Source: Flavobacterium sp. DG2-3 (GTDB taxonomy: Bacteria; Bacteroidota; Bacteroidia; Flavobacteriales; Flavobacteriaceae). From it: DNA of 44,870 nt. The stretch covers positions 1 through 44,870 of the forward strand of contig NZ_JAVAMB010000029.1 in the NCBI RefSeq assembly GCF_030730925.1. Reading direction: 5' to 3'. The translations under genes were made by a program, and so were the position numbers. The notes beneath the pieces were generated by a model that saw nothing but the letters and a program-made list of their open reading frames with translations, ran no database searches and was not told where the DNA came from. Shown here piece by piece: positions 41,700-44,870 of the stretch; within the stretch, counting starts at the first letter, position 1, and each line of letters starts with the position of its first letter.

Positions 41700-43277
41700 A
41701 TGGAAAAGCCTACAGATAAAACTGCAATCACAATAAACCGATTGCAGGAAAGAGAAAGAGAACAAATGCTGATTATGGATATTTGTACAGCGCTTTCTCA
41801 GGCTTTAAATAAAAATGAATTTGGTGCTATTTTAAATGGATTGGTAAAAGAAAACCTTCAGTTTGATGATTTTGTTGTAGCTTCTTCTTATGACAGCAAA
41901 GCCGAATATCGAATTTTCTATTCAACAGATAAAAATACAGATTCAAAAAGCTATTCCGAAAATGATGCTTTTTTCGACCGCTGTACAGATTCTGCCGATA
42001 TTGTTTCTTTTGATTTAAAATCAAATCCTAAAAGTCCAGATTACATTCAGAACATTTGTAAAAAAGGATTTAAAAACGCGATCGGAATTGGGCTTCCTTA
42101 TATAAAAGGAAATCGAAATGTGCTTTTTCTTTTCTTTAAAAATGCCAAAACTTTTAGCAGAGAATCCAGTCGAGTTTTGAAAGGAATTATTATGCAGCTT
42201 TCTATAACACTTAGAAATATTGTATTGACACAGCAAAATGAAACTGCTCTAGCCGAACTGGAAATCTTGAAAAACAATATTTCGGAAAAGAGAAAAGAAA
42301 ATTTTACATCAAAAAACGAAGATTTTCATGGAATCGTTGGAAGCAGCAATGCCATGAAAGAAGTTTACGAATTGATTTCGCAAGTGGCCTCTTCCAATTC
42401 TACCGTTTTAATTTTGGGTGAAACGGGAACTGGAAAAGAACTTGTGGCCAACGCCATTCACAGTTTGTCTGAGGTTTCGAATCAAAAAATGGTTAAAGTA
42501 AATTGTGCTTCTATTCCTGAAAACCTTATTGAAAGCGAATTATTCGGACATGAAAAAGGTGCTTTCACAGGCGCCACAGAACAGCGAATCGGAAAGTTTG
42601 AACAAGCAGAAAATAGCACGATTTTTTTGGATGAAATAGGGGAGCTGCCTTTAGAATTGCAGGGAAAACTGCTTCGGGTTTTGCAGGAAAAAGAAATTGA
42701 AAGAGTTGGCGGAAATAAAAGCATAAAAGTAAACGCTAGAGTGATCGCCGCAACCAATAAAATTTTAGAGAAAGAAGTTTACGCCGACCGTTTTAGAAAC
42801 GATTTGTATTTTAGATTGAATGTTTATCCTATAAAACTTCCTGCTTTACGCGAGCGCAAAGACGATATTCCTGTTTTGGGCTATTTTTTCTTAGAAAAAC
42901 ATGCTTCAAAGATGGGCAGAAATGTAAAACGTTTCTCCAAAAAAGTACTCAACAGCATGATGGCTAATGCTTGGCCGGGCAATGTGCGCGAACTGGAAAA
43001 TATGGTAGAAAGAAGCATTTTGTTTGCCAAAGAAGACAAAATCAAAGAAATGATTTTTCCTGAAATTGCAATTGCAAGTCCAGATAATTTAGTAAATGAA
43101 TTTTATACCAAAACACTTCAAGAAGTCGAAAAAGAACACATTCTAAAAGTCCTAAAAAAATGCAACGGACGAATTTCTGGTCCGCAGGGCGCGGCTGTTT
43201 TGCTTGGTTTGCCCTCTACAACATTGACTTCTAGAATGCGAAAGCTGGGAATTAAAAAAGAACACTTTTTGGATTGA
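41700..43277 (+). CDS. sigma-54-dependent activator with GAF domain
   Basis: 525 residues. An N-terminal GAF-like sensor domain (about 20-180) is followed by an AAA+ sigma-54 interaction domain (about 205-430): Walker A GETGTGKE (about 240), ESELFGHEKGAFTGA with the sigma-54-contacting GAFTGA loop, and Walker B FLDEIGELP. The C-terminal Fis-type HTH is CNGRISGPQGAAVLLGLPSTTLTSRMRK. There is no receiver domain, so it probably senses a small molecule directly through GAF. It lies between the dioxygenase and hydrolase genes and is a candidate regulator of them, though I found no good sigma-54 promoter. Confidence 0.92.
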   Translation: MEKPTDKTAITINRLQEREREQMLIMDICTALSQALNKNEFGAILNGLVKENLQFDDFVVASSYDSKAEYRIFYSTDKNTDSKSYSENDAFFDRCTDSADIVSFDLKSNPKSPDYIQNICKKGFKNAIGIGLPYIKGNRNVLFLFFKNAKTFSRESSRVLKGIIMQLSITLRNIVLTQQNETALAELEILKNNISEKRKENFTSKNEDFHGIVGSSNAMKEVYELISQVASSNSTVLILGETGTGKELVANAIHSLSEVSNQKMVKVNCASIPENLIESELFGHEKGAFTGATEQRIGKFEQAENSTIFLDEIGELPLELQGKLLRVLQEKEIERVGGNKSIKVNARVIAATNKILEKEVYADRFRNDLYFRLNVYPIKLPALRERKDDIPVLGYFFLEKHASKMGRNVKRFSKKVLNSMMANAWPGNVRELENMVERSILFAKEDKIKEMIFPEIAIASPDNLVNEFYTKTLQEVEKEHILKVLKKCNGRISGPQGAAVLLGLPSTTLTSRMRKLGIKKEHFLD

Positions 43278-43296
43278 TTTTTTGCGAGCAGAAGAT

Positions 43297-43523
43297 TTTT
43301 AACACATAGAAACATTCCCGATAGCTATCGGGATTGAAACGTATAAAAGGCGTTTCACTTGCATAAATGCACATAGAGCTTCATGTTTTAAACTTTGTCA
43401 AAGTTCAAAACTTTGACAAAGTTCTCGCAAAGAAATACGCAAACTGCTATGTGTTAGAAACTAGTTTCTTTCTTTATTCTTTTTCAAAAGCAAAGAAAAT
43501 CTATGTTTCTATGTGTTTAAAAA
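43297..43523. repeat. ACACATAG inverted-repeat element, copy 4 with two nested palindromes
   Basis: Arms and core match the other copies. The left arm is interrupted at 43317-43332 by CCCGATAGCTATCGGG, and the middle holds AACTTTGTCAAAG...CTTTGACAAAGTT (43391-43423). Another partial TTTGTCAAAG unit follows at 43531-43560. No gene lies in 43278-43592. Confidence 0.85.
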
Positions 43524-43592
43524 CGTTACCAACTTTGTCAAAGTTTTAAACTTTGAAGTTCGAGCAGAAACTTGAAACTTGAAACAACGTCT

Positions 43593-43946
43593 TTAAATCA
43601 ACTTTATAAAAATTGATTTCCGCAGCTTTGGCTCAAGATTTTTAGTTTTATGTCCTTTTCCTGTGGTGTCTTCGACTAATAAAATAGAACCAGTCGGAAA
43701 GGTTCTTTTTTCTCCTAACGAAGTTTCGATTTCTACACCGCCTTCTAGCAAAACAATGTATTGGCGGTCTGGCGCATTGTGAAAATCGTAATCATAAGAC
43801 GGACTTACTTCTCTAAAAACAATAGATTTCACCGGTTCATCGTCAGATAAAAAACCGATGTCGCCATTGTTTTTCAACGGAACTTCAAAGTCTTCAAAAT
43901 GACTTTCTCCGTTGGCATCGCTGTAAACACGAGTTATCGTAATCAT
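43593..43946 (-). CDS. small cupin-fold protein
   Basis: 117 residues. A single cupin-like barrel: RQYIVLLEGGVEIETSLGEKRTFPTGSILLVEDTTGKGHKTKN contains GxIxLVED and a late His. The first His motif is replaced by DFHNAPDRQY, so metal binding is uncertain. Its start overlaps the hydrolase stop by one base (TAATG), so it is translationally coupled to the hydrolase. Function unknown; a binding or isomerase-like role alongside the hydrolase is possible. Confidence 0.82.
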   Translation of the reverse strand: MITITRVYSDANGESHFEDFEVPLKNNGDIGFLSDDEPVKSIVFREVSPSYDYDFHNAPDRQYIVLLEGGVEIETSLGEKRTFPTGSILLVEDTTGKGHKTKNLEPKLRKSIFIKLI

Positions 43947-44566
43947 TATTTTTTATTGAAAATTAATGCATTAGCACAATTAATTTCATCTTGACTGATG
44001 GTATGTCCCATGTTCGGGTAGATTTTTTTAGTAACATCGGCACCCATTTTTTCCATAAGTGTTTCAGTATCATTGACTCTTTCTACAGGAACGTGAAAAT
44101 CTGGATCACTTGTTCCTATAAAAACAGGCGTGTTTTCGAAATTTCCGGTATAATGATTTTCATATACTTTATCGCCAATTAATCCGCCTGTGAAAGCTAC
44201 GATTCCGCCGTATTTTGCTGCATTTCTCGTAGTGAATTCCAAAGCAAGACAAGCCCCTTGAGAAAACCCTAAGAAATATATATTTTCTTTTTCAATTCCG
44301 TTTTGCTGAATAGCGACCACAACTTGATGAATCGCTTCTAAAGATTTAGAAAACGAAGGTTCATTTTCGTCCAGCGGAGCTAAAAACGAATACGGATACC
44401 AAGTGCTGTTTTCTGCTTGTGGCGCAACCAATGCAAAATCATCAACTTTAAGATGTTTCGCAAGCGAAAGTATATCATGAGCGCTGGCACCGCGTCCGTG
44501 TATCATAACCAATGCTTTTTTTGCTTCGTTTAAAGGAATACCGTCTGTTAAAATTTCTGTATTCAT
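43946..44566 (-). CDS. phospholipase/carboxylesterase (MhqD-like alpha/beta hydrolase)
   Basis: 206 residues, cytoplasmic. Motifs: MIHGRGASAHDI oxyanion region, GFSQGACLA with Ser102 as nucleophile, GTSDPDFHVPV with the acid, and MGHTISQDEI with the His. This is the Abhydrolase_2 branch that includes MhqD of the Bacillus quinone regulon and serine carboxylesterases. It is followed by the coupled cupin gene in what appears to be a two-gene operon. Confidence 0.88.
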   Translation of the reverse strand: MNTEILTDGIPLNEAKKALVMIHGRGASAHDILSLAKHLKVDDFALVAPQAENSTWYPYSFLAPLDENEPSFSKSLEAIHQVVVAIQQNGIEKENIYFLGFSQGACLALEFTTRNAAKYGGIVAFTGGLIGDKVYENHYTGNFENTPVFIGTSDPDFHVPVERVNDTETLMEKMGADVTKKIYPNMGHTISQDEINCANALIFNKK

Positions 44567-44870
44567 AGTATATTTTTTTGAGTTTTTAGTGAATTTGGTT
44601 TTACGCAGATTTTAATCTTTGCGTATAGATTTGTTTCACGCAGATTTTTGATGGATTTTAGCAGATTAAAATAGATTTTATTTTAAGAAATCTGCGCAAA
44701 TCTTTTAGACAATCAAAATCTGCATTATCTGCTAAATCTGCGTGAAAAAAACTTTGCGTATAGATTTGTTTCACGCAGATTTTAAAAGATTCTAGCAGAT
44801 TAAAATAGATTTTATTTTAAGAAATCTGCTAGATCTTTTTTCGATAAAGCAAATCTAAATTATCTGCTAA
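44567..44870. repeat. CACGCAGATTT tandem repeats at the right edge
   Basis: TTTCACGCAGATTTT...AGCAGATTAAAATAGATTTTATTTTAAGAAATCTGC units begin near 44632 and again near 44769, about 137 bases apart, with the inverted TCTGCGTGAAAA between them. The array continues past the window. No gene was seen. Confidence 0.7.

Noticed and set aside
11576..44870. CGCAAAG and CACGCAGATTT arrays considered as CRISPR
   Set aside because: Units are degenerate, irregularly spaced and inverted relative to each other, with no unique spacers and no cas genes.

Overview
The window looks like chromosomal DNA of a Flavobacterium or a close relative in the Bacteroidota. This rests on low G+C content, promoters with the Bacteroidota -7 box TAnnTTTG instead of a -10 box, LytS/LytTR two-component pairs, an RND pump with a NodT-type outer-membrane lipoprotein, and intergenic DNA full of short palindromes and degenerate repeats. 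The species cannot be named from sequence alone. I saw no rRNA, tRNA, CRISPR array, transposase or integrase.

Layout: 0.2-1.7 kb holds a secreted alpha/beta hydrolase and an OsmC-type thiol peroxidase. 2.0-8.0 kb is a conspicuously AT-rich minus-strand island. It has a small conserved protein and then a tight four-gene operon: a histidine kinase with two GHKL ATPase domains (the N-terminal one MORC/MutL-like), a receiver protein with no DNA-binding domain, an HNH endonuclease and a gamma-class adenine-N6 methyltransferase. A strong terminator closes it. I read this as a candidate defence system in which a phosphorelay controls restriction-modification. It is the main find. 8.2-11.5 kb has a small unknown gene, a structured putative RNA and a large repeat-rich lipoprotein.

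12-24 kb is a stress and detoxification region: cupin, epoxide-hydrolase-like enzyme, Ohr, DUF1223 protein, a LytS/LytTR pair, a DoxX-like protein, then a minus-strand cluster (YceI, tautomerase, SDR, NTF2-like, nitronate monooxygenase) under a Crp/Fnr regulator, and a universal stress protein. The cupin, hydrolase and DoxX genes share an identical promoter layout: two TGTCC half-sites 21 bp apart and 46 bp upstream of the -7 box. This fits LytTR-domain binding, and a LytTR regulator is encoded between them.

24.5-27.5 kb is a FabH paralogue in an apparent operon with a second LytS/LytTR pair. 28.4-34.1 kb is a complete RND efflux operon (adaptor, permease, outer-membrane factor). 34.2-41.2 kb has an HTH-like protein, an orphan TPR histidine kinase, an SRPBCC protein, an orphan PD-(D/E)XK-like protein and an MhqO-like ring-cleaving dioxygenase. 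41.7-44.6 kb has a sigma-54 activator, a cupin and an MhqD-like hydrolase. The MhqO-like and MhqD-like genes suggest quinone or aromatic detoxification.

Nearly every gap between transcription units carries repeats. These include four copies of a 140-240 bp element ending in ACACATAG inverted repeats, GGCTGAGCGGAGTCGAAG-type long palindromes, CCCGATAGCTATCGGG palindromes, a 153-bp tandem triplicate and CGCAAAG-rich arrays. Some short modules sit inside other repeats, so they appear to be mobile.
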